Shown here: piece by piece, positions 37,706-50,100 of the stretch | Layout of the letters: each line of letters begins with the position of its first letter | How positions within the stretch are numbered: the first letter of the stretch is position 1 | Source: Eudromia elegans | Lineage: Eukaryota; Chordata; Aves; Tinamiformes; Tinamidae | DNA length: 64,000 bases | Assembly: GCA_003342815.1 (NCBI GenBank) | Contig: PTEX01000024.1 | Span: 4,787,517-4,851,516, forward strand | Direction: 5' to 3' | Position numbers and translations under genes: made by a program | Notes under the pieces: model-generated | Database searches by the model: none | The model's input: the letters and a program-made list of their open reading frames with translations, nothing else | What the model was told of the DNA's origin: nothing

Positions 37706-38454
37706 GTGAGCGTGAGGGAGAAGCGGGAAGCTGGTGAAAAGCCTGCAGGGAACAATGTGCTGTCAAGGTGGGACCAGCTTCTATATGGATGAACAGTGAA
37801 GGGATTTATTTGCTATTTCTGGTTTGGTTGCCTGTTGTTTTCTCTTACTGAAGTTTTCTTTTGTTTCTCCCTGGATCCAGAATGCTGTCTTTACGTTAAA
37901 AAATACATATTAATGTTTCTCCCCAGAGGGTCCTAGAGACTCAATCTGTCTCAGGGAATAGTGTAGGTGCGCTTACGTTAGCCGAGGACCAGCCCAAAGA
38001 TGTCATGGTTAGTATTCCCCTCATATAAACTTAGTCTTCTGAAACTTGGTCATTTACTCTAAGCATTTCTGAGTCCTCTTCTGCATTCAACAGAGAGAGG
38101 AGTCAGTTCATTCCTTCATAAAATATGTGTCTGAGCTAGGTGGGATGGTTTCGGCTCCTGAACATATCGTTCTTTCCACTAACAGAGATCAGTTTACGTG
38201 ATGAGCTAGGTGCTCGCCTTCGTAGGCTGTAGGGAGGCATAACCATAAAAAATCCGGGAGACTTTGCTCACAGATCCTGCTCTTTGTGCCAGTTAAATCA
38301 CTGGCCTTCGTGTGAGCAAGATATATTCACGTATTAACAGGACAGGAGAGCTCTGAGGTGCAAGTCGTGGACGTAGAGTGGTTAAGGGCAGTTCAGTTAC
38401 AGCGCTACTGCAAAGCACACGGTATTCCAGAGACCTCAGCCAAGTTCTCTGGAT

Positions 38455-38700
38455 GAGAACTTCTGCAGAGCTTCTTTCTACCATGCCAGCCCCCAGGCTG
38501 TACTGGTGCACTGGGTTATCTCCTCTGAGTCCTGCCATGCAGTCCCTCTTCAATCCACTTCGCATATAACTTTGCCTGTGGGAATATTATGGGGTGCAGT
38601 GTCAAAAGCCTTCCTGAAGACAAGGTGGACACCATCCGCTATGCTCTCCGCTTCTGCCTAGACAAGCATCCCATCACTGAAGGCTCTCAGGTTGGTTCCC
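38455..38700 (-). mobile_element. Decayed CR1 LINE fragment (reverse transcriptase region)
   Basis: Read on the minus strand, the DNA aligns by eye with the CR1 ORF2 reverse transcriptase. After an AACCTGA...CCTTC...GATGGG stretch (CR1: N-L-I-x-F-Y-D) comes a segment translating as DGVHLVFRKAFDTA, matching CR1 DVVYLDFSKAFDTV; the catalytic-region Asp has changed to Val. Further on, CATAAT-ATTCCCACAGGCAAA and GTGGATTGA...GGCAGGACTCAGAGG follow the CR1 order. The match then jumps across an internal deletion to the block around CTGGGGGCTGGCATGG and AGCTCTGCAGAAG. In-frame stops are present and both ends are lost, so it is dead and old. CR1 is the dominant LINE of birds and other sauropsids, which gives the main taxonomic clue. 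The boundaries are approximate, perhaps 20-50 bp off. Confidence 0.85.
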
Positions 38701-38812
38701 TACCTGTCTGTTGTATGCTTGGGAATTGTGGCTGGGATGAGCCGCTCCTTCGTTGTTCCCGGGGCAGAGGTGAGCCTGACTGAGCCGCAGTTCTGTAGCT
38801 CCCCTTCCTGCC

Positions 38813-38816
38813 AAAA
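38813..38816 (-). terminator. Pol III T-run terminator of the tRNA-Leu gene
   Basis: On the minus strand a TTTT run starts 8 nt after the tRNA 3' end. Four T residues at this distance are the usual minimal Pol III terminator in vertebrates, and the spacing supports a transcribed tRNA gene. Confidence 0.75.
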
Positions 38817-38823
38817 CGGCTGC

Positions 38824-38905
38824 TGGCAGCAGTGGGATTCGAACCCACACCCCCGAAGAGACTGGAGCCTTAATCCAGCGCCTTAGACCGCTCGGCCATG
38901 CTACC
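38824..38905 (-). tRNA. tRNA-Leu, anticodon AAG
   Basis: This is an intact cytosolic leucine tRNA gene that decodes CUU (and CUC by inosine wobble). Read on the minus strand, the 82-nt cloverleaf is complete. The 7-bp acceptor stem is GGTAGCA/TGCTGCC with one U-G pair. The anticodon stem CTGGA/TCCAG encloses loop TTAAGGC, giving anticodon AAG. A type II variable arm with a TTCG loop, as expected for Leu, is followed by a perfect 5-bp T stem GTGGG/CCCAC around TTCGAAT, and the discriminator base is A. Both internal Pol III promoter elements are present: an A box of the TGGCCGAGCGG type and the B box GGTTCGAATCC. There is no intron. From memory it is close to vertebrate Leu-AAG genes. No second tRNA was seen in the window, so it appears to stand alone. 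The intact stems argue against a pseudogene or SINE fragment. Confidence 0.96.
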
Positions 38906-38997
38906 ACTGTGCTGTGTTTGAACATGCAGAATTATGCCCATATACGAGTGTGTCACGCCCTTAAAAAGCAGAGGAAAGCTTTGATCATCTAACTTAC

Positions 38998-39112
38998 CTG
39001 ACAGAGGGAATAGGGACCTTCGCCTGCCCACACTCGGGAACTCGGGATGGTTCATTAGAGATCTGTAGTCTTAGTTGTCCTCCTCTCGGTGAGGCTGACC
39101 GTGTGTGTGGGA
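38998..39112 (-). other. Candidate exon next to the tRNA gene
   Basis: On the minus strand the acceptor ATCCTTCTCCCTAACATCTGAG is followed 115 nt later by a consensus donor (CAG, GTAAGT). The interval contains an ATG opening about 19 codons (MNHPEFPSVGRRRSLF) to the donor. It sits only about 90 bp upstream of the tRNA on the same strand. No protein family is recognised; chance pairing is the main alternative. Confidence 0.2.
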
Positions 39113-41496
39113 CTCAGATGTTAGGGAGAAGGATACTCAGCAGATTCAAAAAAGCAACAACACAGACCCTGCTGCTTAGCAAGTAGACTTGGATGCTCCT
39201 GTTGAAGCTGTGGAATGTCTTACTCAAGGCAACAGGATGATTCCCAGAAGGCCAAATCGATGTATTTAAAGCAACCAGACAAAGCTGCAGTTAGTCTCCC
39301 ACCCATAGTGATTGCTGAGGCTATAGTGGTCAAAATTAGAATGGAAACATTTTCTCAGGTATTCTCATGGACTTCCTCCATCAGCACCTCTAGGGTTGCA
39401 TTTACAGTGGTGATATTTGGTTATTAAATAAATTTCGTAGTATTCAAATTAGGGTTTGGGGGAGAAATTGTTGTTTTTTTTCCCTCATTTGCTTATAGTC
39501 TCTCTCCCTAAACCTCTTTTAAAAATAAAAGTTAAGCACTGAACTTTCCTTCTGGTCTTAAAATTGAATTGAATATATCTTGTCCTTGGAAAGTTCTTTG
39601 TTAATCCTGTTTGTGTTTTTAAATGCTATGCAAACATTTTCATTGTGGATTAATGTGCTGTTTCAAAGCAACTGCAGTAGAGATTTTAAGATCGTCGTTA
39701 ATTCAGAGAAAGAGGCTCCTGCCACCGTTCCATTTCTTTTAGAAACTGCTTTTATTCAGTGCCCTTTTTGAGGCTTTGCACTAAGAGTTCTAAATGAATA
39801 CTATCAAAGGCCATATTAAAGAGGATTGTATATAGTTGACCAGGGTTCATACCAGGGACTAGTTTTAGATAATGTCTTACATTGAAAATATGATTCCTCA
39901 ATTATACCTCCTATTGCAAAAATGAAATTACCTTGAATGCTTGGTCTAGTAGGCTTATTTCTTGGAATACAATAGTAAATGGTCAAATTTCTCCACACAG
40001 CATACCATATCTGATTAAAATAAATAATAAAAAAAAAGAGAGAGATAAAACTGTGAAAGCAAAGTCAGTCATAAGAGCCCTGAGACTGAGTAAAAGGACA
40101 GCTCACACAAAGACTCTCCATTTAAATAGCCCTAATAATTCCAGGACCATCTGAATGCTCCAAGCAGGAGCTTCTGCCAAGTGCTTCTCATTCAGGACAC
40201 AGCAAAGAAGGGTCTGAGGGCCACAATGAATATGCAGAAGCACTTAAACACAGTTGTACTATTCACAGTTGGTAATCAAAGTGATTTGCAAGCCCATCTT
40301 AGCAAAACTTAACATCTTTGTGATGACAAAAAGATCACTGATGCAATGGGGAGACTTGCGCTTGAGTTTGGTGTCACTTGCAGCAATTCATTTTTATTAT
40401 TTTTTTTTAAAATGTCTTCTTGTCTGCTTTTCCAAGCCATAATGTCCATCTGATTTATTTGGAGAATAATGGTGATTTGCAGTCACAGTGCTTCCCCCTT
40501 CTTTCTTTATCTTTCGATGGGTGCACGAGTTTTACGGGGCTTTCTGTGCGTGGGATGTGGCCCTGTGAGTGCACCAGGCAGCGCTGCCCAGCAATGCTGG
40601 CAGCCTCACGTGTAGTGAAGTGAGTGCTGACTGCTGCAGAACATGCAGAGAGCTTCAAGGCTACCTGCTGTGGTGATCTAAACAGGCTGTTCTTCTAATT
40701 CCAGGATTACACTGCTTAAAGAGACATAAGGCTGATGAACATGTGCAAAGGATCTTATGTCCTTACATCCACAGGGAGGTTTGTGCCTCTGTCCTGTTAG
40801 CATTAGTCATGTAAACCTCTCATTCATCTACCTTGGGAAGACTGATTTCCTTAGCTTTTGGCATTTTCAGGTGTTTTTCATGTGCCAGCTGAGCTAACTC
40901 AGTGACTGCTTATGTGCGTATGAATTTGTTATAAATTGTGACTAGATAAAGCCATCTTGTGGACTCATACTTCATTAGTAGTCTGGCCAGTCAGCCACTA
41001 CGGTGCTAATGGACATAATTTGCACTGTGGATACCAGCTAGAAACCCATGGACATTTGTGTGGAAGACAAGATGCAGAGTTTCACCAACTCCTTGTATTC
41101 ATTATCATCTTCTTTTAGCCACTCTCTTCCTCATCTTATTTGAATGATTAAATGATTCTTAGGAATGCACAACACATCTTGAAACCCTGACCCAAGCACC
41201 TGTTGAAATCTTACTGTTTGCCAGAAGCAAATATTTTCATTTTTCACAAAAGCTGAGAAATGGAAAAAAAAAAAAATCCACTCTTTCTCTGTTGTATGCC
41301 TTTCTAAGGATTAAACAGTCCGTAGTCTTGGTCAGTCTGAACTTCTACAATCGTGGAGAATTATGAAGATTGATGTTAGTTGCAATATATCTTATTACAC
41401 AAACTAGTACAAGATGAATCTTCTCTTTTGAAATACATATTTCACTAAAACTAGCTTATATATAAAGTGATTTTCTTTCTTTCTTTCTCTTGTCAG
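39113..41496. other. No recognised gene
   Basis: AT-rich DNA with short A and T runs. No repeat family, RNA gene or convincing exon pair was seen. Confidence 0.5.
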
Positions 41497-41830
41497 ATTG
41501 ATAATAGACTGTGTAGGAATGTGCTGAAAAACACAAAAAGAAAAAGTTGCAGCAATTCAAATTGTCATGGCAATATCCAAATTTCTCAAAAAGTTCAGTT
41601 CTGTTTAGCTAGTCACTTTAATTTTCCTTCTCTAACTTGTCTCCATTCTCTACCATAATGATAATTCTTTATATGACTGTCAGCCCTTTGCATTGTGACA
41701 GCTTAAATTAATGTTTTGATATTGCTCTCTTTGTAAGAATACAACAAAGAAGACAACTGCCAAGGATAGGACAGAAACTGTATGCATGTAAAACAGACAT
41801 TGTGCACCAATAAAGCCAGAAGGAATAATT
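41497..41830 (+). ncRNA. Candidate terminal exon with poly(A) signal
   Basis: A very strong acceptor (TTTCTTTCTTTCTCTTGTCAG) is followed after about 310 nt by a canonical AATAAA at 41809-41814. No convincing donor lies between, which suits a last exon. One frame runs open for about 54 codons (start IDNRLCRNVLKN) and then stops. The peptide is Ser/Asn/Lys-rich and matches nothing I know, so a lncRNA 3' end is the simpler reading. The 3' end is set roughly 15-20 nt past the signal. Confidence 0.28.
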
Positions 41831-44800
41831 TTCATTTTATTGCCTCATTAATAAGATTTTGCAACAAGTAATTCTCATGGCTTTGGGTTCTGTAGGCCAG
41901 CATGGCCTTCTGCTTCATCTGGATCACAGCAGATTGAGGACTGAGAGTCCTGAATGCTTCTGAGAATAGTTAGCCCATTTGGGTCAGGGCTGTCTAATGC
42001 CTAAAGAAGGCTGATCCAACCTCTAGTACTATATTAGCTGTACATATAAGCTTTGGTGGATTAGCTTGTTTTACAATTGTAATCATAATAACTCTTGTTC
42101 ACAGCTGAAACTCTTTTATAAACCAAAATCATGTCATTTTTACATACCAACTCTCCAAAAGTTAAGAGGATCAATGAGCAGAATTCCAAGGAAAGTGCAG
42201 GAGGAGCTGGAGGGATTTGGGTTAGCAGTTAATGAAGGCTATGGTGGACAGCTTTTGTTAAGGTTTACATCAATCCTTCCAACAGCTCCCAGTATCTCTC
42301 CTGATTTTATGGCCGTGCTATTGCAGCAGTGAAGTAATATAAGGAATGAAAGCCTGTTCAGCTCGCAACTTGAAGAAATATTGTCATTTTAGATATATAC
42401 AAATTCTGCAGTCAGAGACAAGAGAATAGACGTATGCCTGTGTTACAGTCCACTGAAATTCTGCTTATGTAAGGTTAAAGGCCTTTAGCAGCTTCGTTCT
42501 TCTCTTAATGTATATTTTGAGAATCCCAACCGCAGCCAGCATTGCCTTAAATGAAGCTTGACTTCAGCAGAGGCAGAGTTTTTAAATGTTCTTTAAAGAA
42601 TCCTTTAAAAAAAGATCTGAGATATTGAGGTACAGTTTAATGTTTCAGCTTAGCTGAGGTTTTCATTACTACTTTCTTTCATTTTTATCATTTTCTGTCT
42701 CTTTTTTACCTCTCACACATTCCTTCAGGACTTGGCCTCACCTGAGACAAGAATAATTTAAATGCAAGCAGAACAAAAAATCAATTAATCCATTCTTTGT
42801 GACAGAAGCCACCAGATGATGCTGTTACTCTTACAGCTTCTTAACATGTGAGCAAGATTTCAGTTTCTGAAGGAATGCTGCATTGTTATTAGTTTAGTTT
42901 TACAGTAATCCTCTGAGAGCAGATCGTAGCAGAGTGTGTTTTCTGCTTTATTCTCTATATCAGGATGCAGTTCTTGGGACAAATTACTTTCCTTGGAGCT
43001 AAATTTCAGTGCAGGAACCTTAGTGATAATTCCAGCTCCTCCTGTCACAAGGTGAAAATAAAAAAGCAGCTTTCACTTCACAAAGAGTGCACGTAACTTT
43101 CTGTTCCATGAAGAGATGCACCAAATCCCCAGCTTGTGTCACCATGCAGAAAGGAGAACTCTGAAGAAGCCAAGGACGCTGCCTCAGTGCATATGCTGGG
43201 CCATAGAAAGAAAGTTGTAAGAAAGACACTTTTTGGATCACAGACTATCCTTTTGACCTGTATCTTTCCATATTTTATAGAGTGCTGGTCCCAGAGAACT
43301 TCAAAGAATAGATCAGAAGTGTGAGACATCCTATTTATCTTAATGGACCACAAGTGCTGAAAGGTAGGGATGAAAAATTTAATACCAGATTTGTCAAATA
43401 TTTCACTGCTGATGGGATCATTTTAGCAGGAATGACCAATGACAGCACTTATCCATCAAATTGAAGGTTCAATATAAAAAATAAATAACACAGCAGATAG
43501 GGCATTCAGTGGAGGCTTCATTTATGCATTTTAATTAAAAATCTTGATTGTTTAAATGCAAATGAAGCAAACACAGAAATGCCAGTGCGCTGCACCGGCA
43601 TGCTCAGAATCCCAGCGGGGACAGAGGCTTGGTTCACTCAGGTGTGGCGATGACAGGAGGCTGGGTGGAGGCTAGGAAGAAGTTCTACCATATCTGCAGA
43701 AGATGCTGCCATTGCCTGGGCCTTGTTTGCTTCTACCAGAGGAAACAACCCCCATCCCATCACTGTCATCTGAAGAAAATGAGGGCTCATGCCTCAGCCA
43801 AGCTCTTAATGGACAGCAATCTGTTAAACTAGAAAGTTTCCCTGGTAGATGTCTGTCAGTGCTCAAATATCTCCAGGTCTGATTTAGAGAAGATTAAATT
43901 ATTCTGCTTGTGCTAGGAGCAGAGGGTGAAGTGTCACGTACTCACCTGAAATTATTTTTGTCCTTGAGTTTCTAAGCTTGGCTGCCATTTTCTGTGCAAG
44001 AAGTTCTGTTTACTTTTTATGGATTTTGTAAGAAAGAACAAGCAGGCACGTACGGAAATCAAGCAAGCATGTTACAGAACTAATGCACCCAGGCTTTGCT
44101 AAGCCAATTAAGCAATCAAATCAAGGTCACAACTGAGAGGGATTCAATAGATCAATGAGACTGAATGGCCAAAATTAATACAACAGGATATTAAATCAAA
44201 ACAAGGAGTTTGAGACTGAATTTGTTTTGCTAGTCTTTGGCTGGTGATATTTAAGAGGAAGCTGGTTTCTTTTCAATCTAAAGTCACAGCCAGCATTCAG
44301 CTCCAAGTTTATGCACATGGACAGGAAAAGATGCAAGTGCTCAAAGGATATTTCTATCCATCAGGCACAAGATCTGTGCTGGTCCTTTCCAAATGGGTGA
44401 TCTTGGCTGGGGTGATCTTGGTGTATTTCATTTAAGGAAGTACAGCAGCTGTAGTCCTCTGAACAGCTCAACTTCATTATTTTGCCCCTTAAATCTCACT
44501 GTTATAGCAAGTTATCAACTTGCTCTTCTGATTTTCCCTTTCTAGTACAGAGAGAAACTTTCCATGGAAGTGACACGGATGACAGCCAAATCAAGCGGTA
44601 ACAGCTACAGGGAGAAAAAAATAATAAATCCAGAAGAATCTTTCTAATTATACGCAAGATTTGCAGAGTTTGGTGTTTACTTTTACAGACCTGTATGTAG
44701 TGCTGTTTCTCCATTATACAGTGCAAATATGCAAGTGTGTGTTTGAGATAAGGCAGTACCGTCCTGGTATAATGGGAAGAAAATGAAATGAAAGAGTTCA

Positions 44801-45829
44801 AAATGTTTTATTTCTTGAGATCCTTCACTTGTGGTGTTGTCAGCAGCTGTAAGAAAGTTTCAGGTTGAATGCAACTTGCAATTTATGCTGAAGATCTCAA
44901 TGGTAGTAGTGTCGCCAATAACAAGTCTCTTACTACCTTTTTCTCTAGATTATCCAGTCACCAAAAGGAGAAGCTTTATGTCCAGAAGGTGTCCATGGTA
45001 CCTGGAAAGAAATGCTTTTCTTCTCGTTCTGGTCCTAACCTTTTTGAGAGTCCTGCTCATGGTGATAGAAGACCACGTCTTGCTGTAGTTGATGTTGCCT
45101 AATGGAGGAGTCCTGCTCCATGTGGCCACCAGGATGAGTGCTCAACCATCACACAAGCTCTGCTAGGCTACCTGCAGGCCTGTATTTGTTCAAACTGATA
45201 TATGGAGGGCAAGTTCTGGCTTAGTAATGTAATAATAATAATAAATTTAGGTAGAGACTGTAGTAGAACACTTTAAAAATAAAATTATTTCTTTGTGAGT
45301 ACTCCTGTGGCAGTTACTTCTTTAGCCTACATTAGGGAGCTAATGTCGGTAAATTCATACTCTGTCCTAAAGCAACACTGCTTTTATTACTCTGCCAGGG
45401 TAATTTCACTCATAATTAGTGTTTTTCTAGATCCAATTCAGACAGGTAGCAAGGAGCCTTTGTTCTAAAGGAAGGGGGTTTCTCTCACTTGAGTGTCAAC
45501 TAGAAGACCCTGGGAGCAGGGAGCTGCTGTCCTGCTTCAGCTGGAAGGAAGCCCTGGGCACGTGGAGCATCTCCTCCCATAGGGAATGGGTTCTCCTCCT
45601 CATGCCAGGTCACAGCAGCCACCCAACCGCTTAGTAGCCGCATCCAGGGACACTGTCAGGGTCCTCATGGTAGGGCCACGATGAGAGTCTGAGTTTTATT
45701 TACAAGGGGAGAGAGGGAGGGAAAAGGAGCCAGAGGCTGCTGAGCAACTTGTGTGAGTGCCTATTACTCAGCGTGAGCAATGGGTTGCAGAGCCAGGCCT
45801 TCTGTTTGGGCAAAACCCAACAACGCTGC
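41831..45829. other. No recognised gene
   Basis: Mostly plain single-copy DNA. A 77-codon frame at 44869-45102 reads like protein near its end (KEKLYVQKVSMVPGKKC) but begins straight after a stop and has no splice or family support. It is noted but not called. Confidence 0.45.
43946..43991 (-). other. Candidate 46-nt micro-exon with ATG
   Basis: On the minus strand the acceptor AACTTCTTGCACAG and the excellent donor CAG, GTGAGTAC enclose 46 nt. An ATG in strong context (AAAATGG) opens MAAKLRNSRTKIIS up to the donor. Exons this short are uncommon, and the acceptor tract is modest. No known family. Confidence 0.18.
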
Positions 45830-46215
45830 TGAATTAAAGACATAATTGAGGTTTTGGCAAAATTGCAACACAGCTGCCCAAGGTCATTGCCAGTGAAAAT
45901 AGCCGAGGAGGTTTACACAGAAGATATTAATTGGATTTTCGTTTTCTCTTTAGAAAGGTTGAAAGCTATCGGATCTCACCACGCTACGTGCCGCATGAAT
46001 ATGTCCAGTGATACTGTGAGCTGATTATTGTTCGTTCTTAACGGCTTTCCATCTCCGTAACAACGGTATTAGCATTAATATTGTGCCCAGGGCTCTGAAT
46101 ATGGATACTAATGGAACTCAATCAGCTCTTAAGGAACAAAGGAGCCCTTTTGTATGGCACCCGGTGACAGTTAGAGGATTGGATTAGCGACTTGTCAATC
46201 CCTCGTCTTGCAGCT
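45830..46215. promoter_or_regulatory. Candidate conserved non-coding element
   Basis: The block has an even AT-rich texture without simple repeats. It includes homeodomain-type motifs (ATTAATTGG, GGATTAG, GCATTAATATTG), a GCATGAATATG POU-like site and a CCAAGGTCA nuclear-receptor half site. No open frame of note. The reading is texture-based inference. Confidence 0.22.
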
Positions 46216-46799
46216 TTTTTTTTCTTTTTTGATGCTTTCTTGAGTGATTGGGTGCTGTGTAGAATTACGTTATCTGAAAAATTAAGACAAAAGACTAAGT
46301 GAAAGCTATGTGCTACTCCCTCCTGGCCTGATTAGTCTAGATTATTTAACTAAGTAGCCAGCCTACCCCTAATTTAAGTGCTGAATTTCTACATCGCAAA
46401 ATGCTATCTTTTCTCATGAAGGAAACCCAAAAAAAGAGCCATCTCAATTGGCAATGATGTTTCTTCCATGAAATCTCTTCTATCCCCTTCAGGAGAGGCT
46501 TGGGTAAAAATATAATTGCAGTGGATAAGGAATCTTAAGAAAAGCAAATGTAAATGAAAAATGTTATGTGTTGGCATCTGATTGATCCATTTGAAAAGGA
46601 ATAGAAGGAGAATTTGATGAGATGGTAAGGAGCTGATAGTTTGTTTTGAAGGAATCCAGCATTTTTAACCTGTGCAGGGTGCTGAGCTATAATTAAGAAT
46701 GGCAAGTCTGTGAAAAATCTATTTAAACTCCTGACAGCTTCTCCAGATTAGCATTTCTGACATCTACATTCACTCTGGCAAATCACTTAGGTGATTTTT

Positions 46800-47100
46800 T
46801 TTTTCAAATTTATATTTTTATTGGCTTTCTGCATATAATAACAAAGTAACAATGATGTTACAGCCCGGACAGGTCTTTAACTCAAAAGCTCTGTACTTGC
46901 AATGTGTTTAATTAGCTGCCTGATTATTGTTTTATTCTGAGAGAAGTTTTGTAAATGCATTTTCATCTATAAAGCATCTTTAAAGTGAAAGCAACTGTTT
47001 GATTCCATTAGTTTGTGAAAACTGTAGCAAAGCCCGGATTAACAAAGCATTGTGATTAATTGATGTCAAGATACTCATCTCTGCTTTTTTTTTCCCCTCT
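46800..47100. promoter_or_regulatory. Candidate conserved non-coding element (homeodomain/SOX motifs)
   Basis: A T-rich start leads into AT-rich DNA with TTTAATTAGCTGCC, GGATTAAC, GTGATTAATTGATG, and SOX-type ACAAAG and AACAAAG sites. This is among the densest clusters of homeodomain-type cores in the window. The neighbouring 47.1-47.9 kb is similar in texture. Function is inferred from motifs only. Confidence 0.25.
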
Positions 47101-50100
47101 TAGATGATTGAAGAACTGAATAACAAAACAAATATTTGGGTGAACTTTGAATTATATACATCGTTCCTACTAATATTATTCTGTAAGGGAAGAATAAGGC
47201 TCAGAGCTGGTAACATGGATATAGGTATTATATTTTAAAACATGTCAACAATCTGCCTCAGACTGTAAAGAACTTTCAATAACATTTAAGTCAGATGCAC
47301 CAGGCATGTGTTGGCTTTAATTTGATAGCAAAGAAATGCCATCATTAATTAGAATGCTTTCAGATTAGTGTTTGTGTTGCATAATTCAACATTTGCCAAA
47401 GTTCAGGAAAGATACGCACTAAGTAGAAATTATTACTTTGATAATGCTGCTACATTTCCTCTCCTTATTTTTAATATGGCTTTTTAATTTGGGTAATGAG
47501 TATATATCACTAATCATTGTGAAAGCCTATTACCAACACCAACCAATCCATCAACTTGAGTTAATAATTTGCTTTATTATAAACATTGGAACTGGACACA
47601 GCTGTAGAGGACCGAAGGAAACTGAAAAATGCCTCTTTAGCAGATAACCTATTTTCCTGTAAGCGCCAAATGCCACTTGTTCTGCAGGAACTTGTTTCCC
47701 CACTGCTGGAATTCCAGTGGTTGCCATTAAGCTCCAGCTCGAGACTCATTCCACTGCAGGGCATTTGGAAATTAAATGCTCAAGGAATTAGAAGACGGTC
47801 TTCTCCCGTACTTAATTTTCCTGTGTATTATTAGTAGCAGCCTCTGCACTGCTAATGCCCTTCTCCCACTGTGGAGGCATGAGCTGGCAAGGTCATTTAT
47901 TTTTGAACGTGTTTACTGGAAAAAATGCAGTTGCATCTGAATGATTGTTTTGGGAAAAATAAAAATCTTTGGATGAGTCATAAGTGAAGAAAAAAAAGGT
48001 CATTTGAGAAGATTTCAGTAGGAAAAGAAATTGATAAAGAATATGGAAATGCATTCTAATTAGAATGAAAAGTTTGAAGACTGCACCCTGTAGTGAAATT
48101 AGTGTCTGCAGCAGACAATGCTCCTCATTAACAAATCGGAACCTCAGTTTTATTACACTTAAGCCGAGATTCTTCACTGTGTCCTACCACTTAAAAATAC
48201 GCATCAGTGACCACGATGCTGGTGCCTGTGGTTATTCTTAACCCTCTCTGCTCGCGAGGAGAAGGGAACTTCGAAGGAAGCACGAGTAGGATGAGGGATG
48301 CTACCAAGATACAGGGTGAATTATGCTGGGATCGAATCTGCCTTTGAGTGGTGAAAGAATAATAAGGACGTTGCCTACCGAATCGTGTTAAACTGCAGCA
48401 TTTATTTATTTTTAGGGCTGTTTTATCTGGTGACAATGCAGTTGTTATAGCCCTTTGTTGTTCAGGTGGGTGCTTATATCCATTGTAAAATGTTAGCCCC
48501 AGAAAAGCGTCAACAGCAAAGCTTTCAAAGTCATCTCCTCCAAGCAATCACAATCCCAGTCCCCCCAAGTCTTAATATTTTTGCTTTATTATGGCTGGTA
48601 CAGGAAGGAGAAGCAGCAAAATGAGACGGGGAATGAGCAAACAATCAAAAACTGTACATCAGAAGTCCTTTATTTTTTAATAAGCTCTTGTTTTACTCTT
48701 GGCCTTTGCCTGTAGCTGGGGTGTCCTTAGGCTCTGCAGGCATCGTGTTCCCAATGGCCCCAGAGGACTCGTGTTCCTGATGGCCCCGGATGTCACCTCA
48801 ACCCTGCCAGTTCCCAGCTTCCATGTGGCCAAGGTGCCCCTGCAAAACAGAATCGCTCACGGTGAAAAACAAAGCTTTTTAAAACCCCAGCAGCCTGGGG
48901 GAGTACAAACCTAATATAGACCCAAAGTAAAGTGCTCTGAGTGAGTAAAATACCTTTTCAGGTTTCCCAGTGGACAGCTCCCCTGAAAAAATCAATTATT
49001 TGCACGCAGATTGGTTCAAGAAAAGGAAAGAAGCAGATTTCCATTTTCCAGCAAAGAAGCGTTGCCCTGCAGTGTGTCAAGCAGCATTTCCTGGCTGTGC
49101 GTGGCCCGTGTGGGACGGAGGTGGCCGGGTGGCACCTCACTGGCCACTCACTGCCCCTGTCTGGCCACCGCAGGGGCCCTTCGCTTCCCCGGGGGCTTGG
49201 GCTCCTCTACAGCCCTGGTGAGTGATTTGGATACATTTTCTTCCCCAACAATGATGTTTTTTCCCTCAGCAGCTCTGGCCGGGGAGCTGCAGGGAGTTGT
49301 GGGGTGCAGGGTGGGAAGATGCCACCCAAGGTGCCCCGTTCCTTGTAGGTGCGCAGGGACCGGGGTATGTGCAGGGGGCCCATGCAGCACGGATGGGGGC
49401 TGGGGCAGAGCTGCAGCTGATTGCTGTCAAAAATCATAACTTCAGACAACTCTAACGTTTGCAGCTGGAAAGACTTAAAAGCTGTTTGCCTCTAATCTCC
49501 CTCCGACAATCAATGAATTGAACAGTAAATGTTATTAGACTAATTTACTGTTCATCAAGAGTAAGAAATGAATAGAATAATTTGCTATTCATACATCCAA
49601 CTGTGTGACATATGTACAGATGAGTTTGAAAGGAAAAGCTATATCAGGGCTCCAGTTCTCCTCCCATACCTTTTCTAATTCCAATTTATCTGTCTTCTCA
49701 TCTGGGCAGTGGCGCTGGATATACCCGCATGGTGGAATGACCACATCTGCTTGGGGACACACCTACTTTGGTGTATGGATATACTTGCTCCCTCTCCATC
49801 TTCATGTTCCTCCCTGGGGTCAGCAGTCACAAACTGCAGCTCTAAAGGAGACCCTGCTAATCCTCGCTCTTCCCCATGGGAAACATTTACCTCTGCTTTG
49901 TGGGCAGCTCCCATAAGGGTGCTGCAGATAATCACGCTACATCTGGAGCATCTCCTTTCCCTGCAGAGGCTGCCTTGGGTGGGTGGGAGTTTGGAGCGTG
50001 CAAGGAGAAAACTGCATCAATTGCCTCTTCCAGTCCAAACACCGGGGTAGCGTTAAACATTTGAAAATGCTGAACACGCACATTTCTTAGAGAATTCAGC

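Noticed and set aside
44869-45102. 77-codon frame whose end reads like a protein
   Set aside because: It starts directly after an in-frame stop and has no splice sites or recognisable family. I considered a retrocopy but could not name a parent gene.
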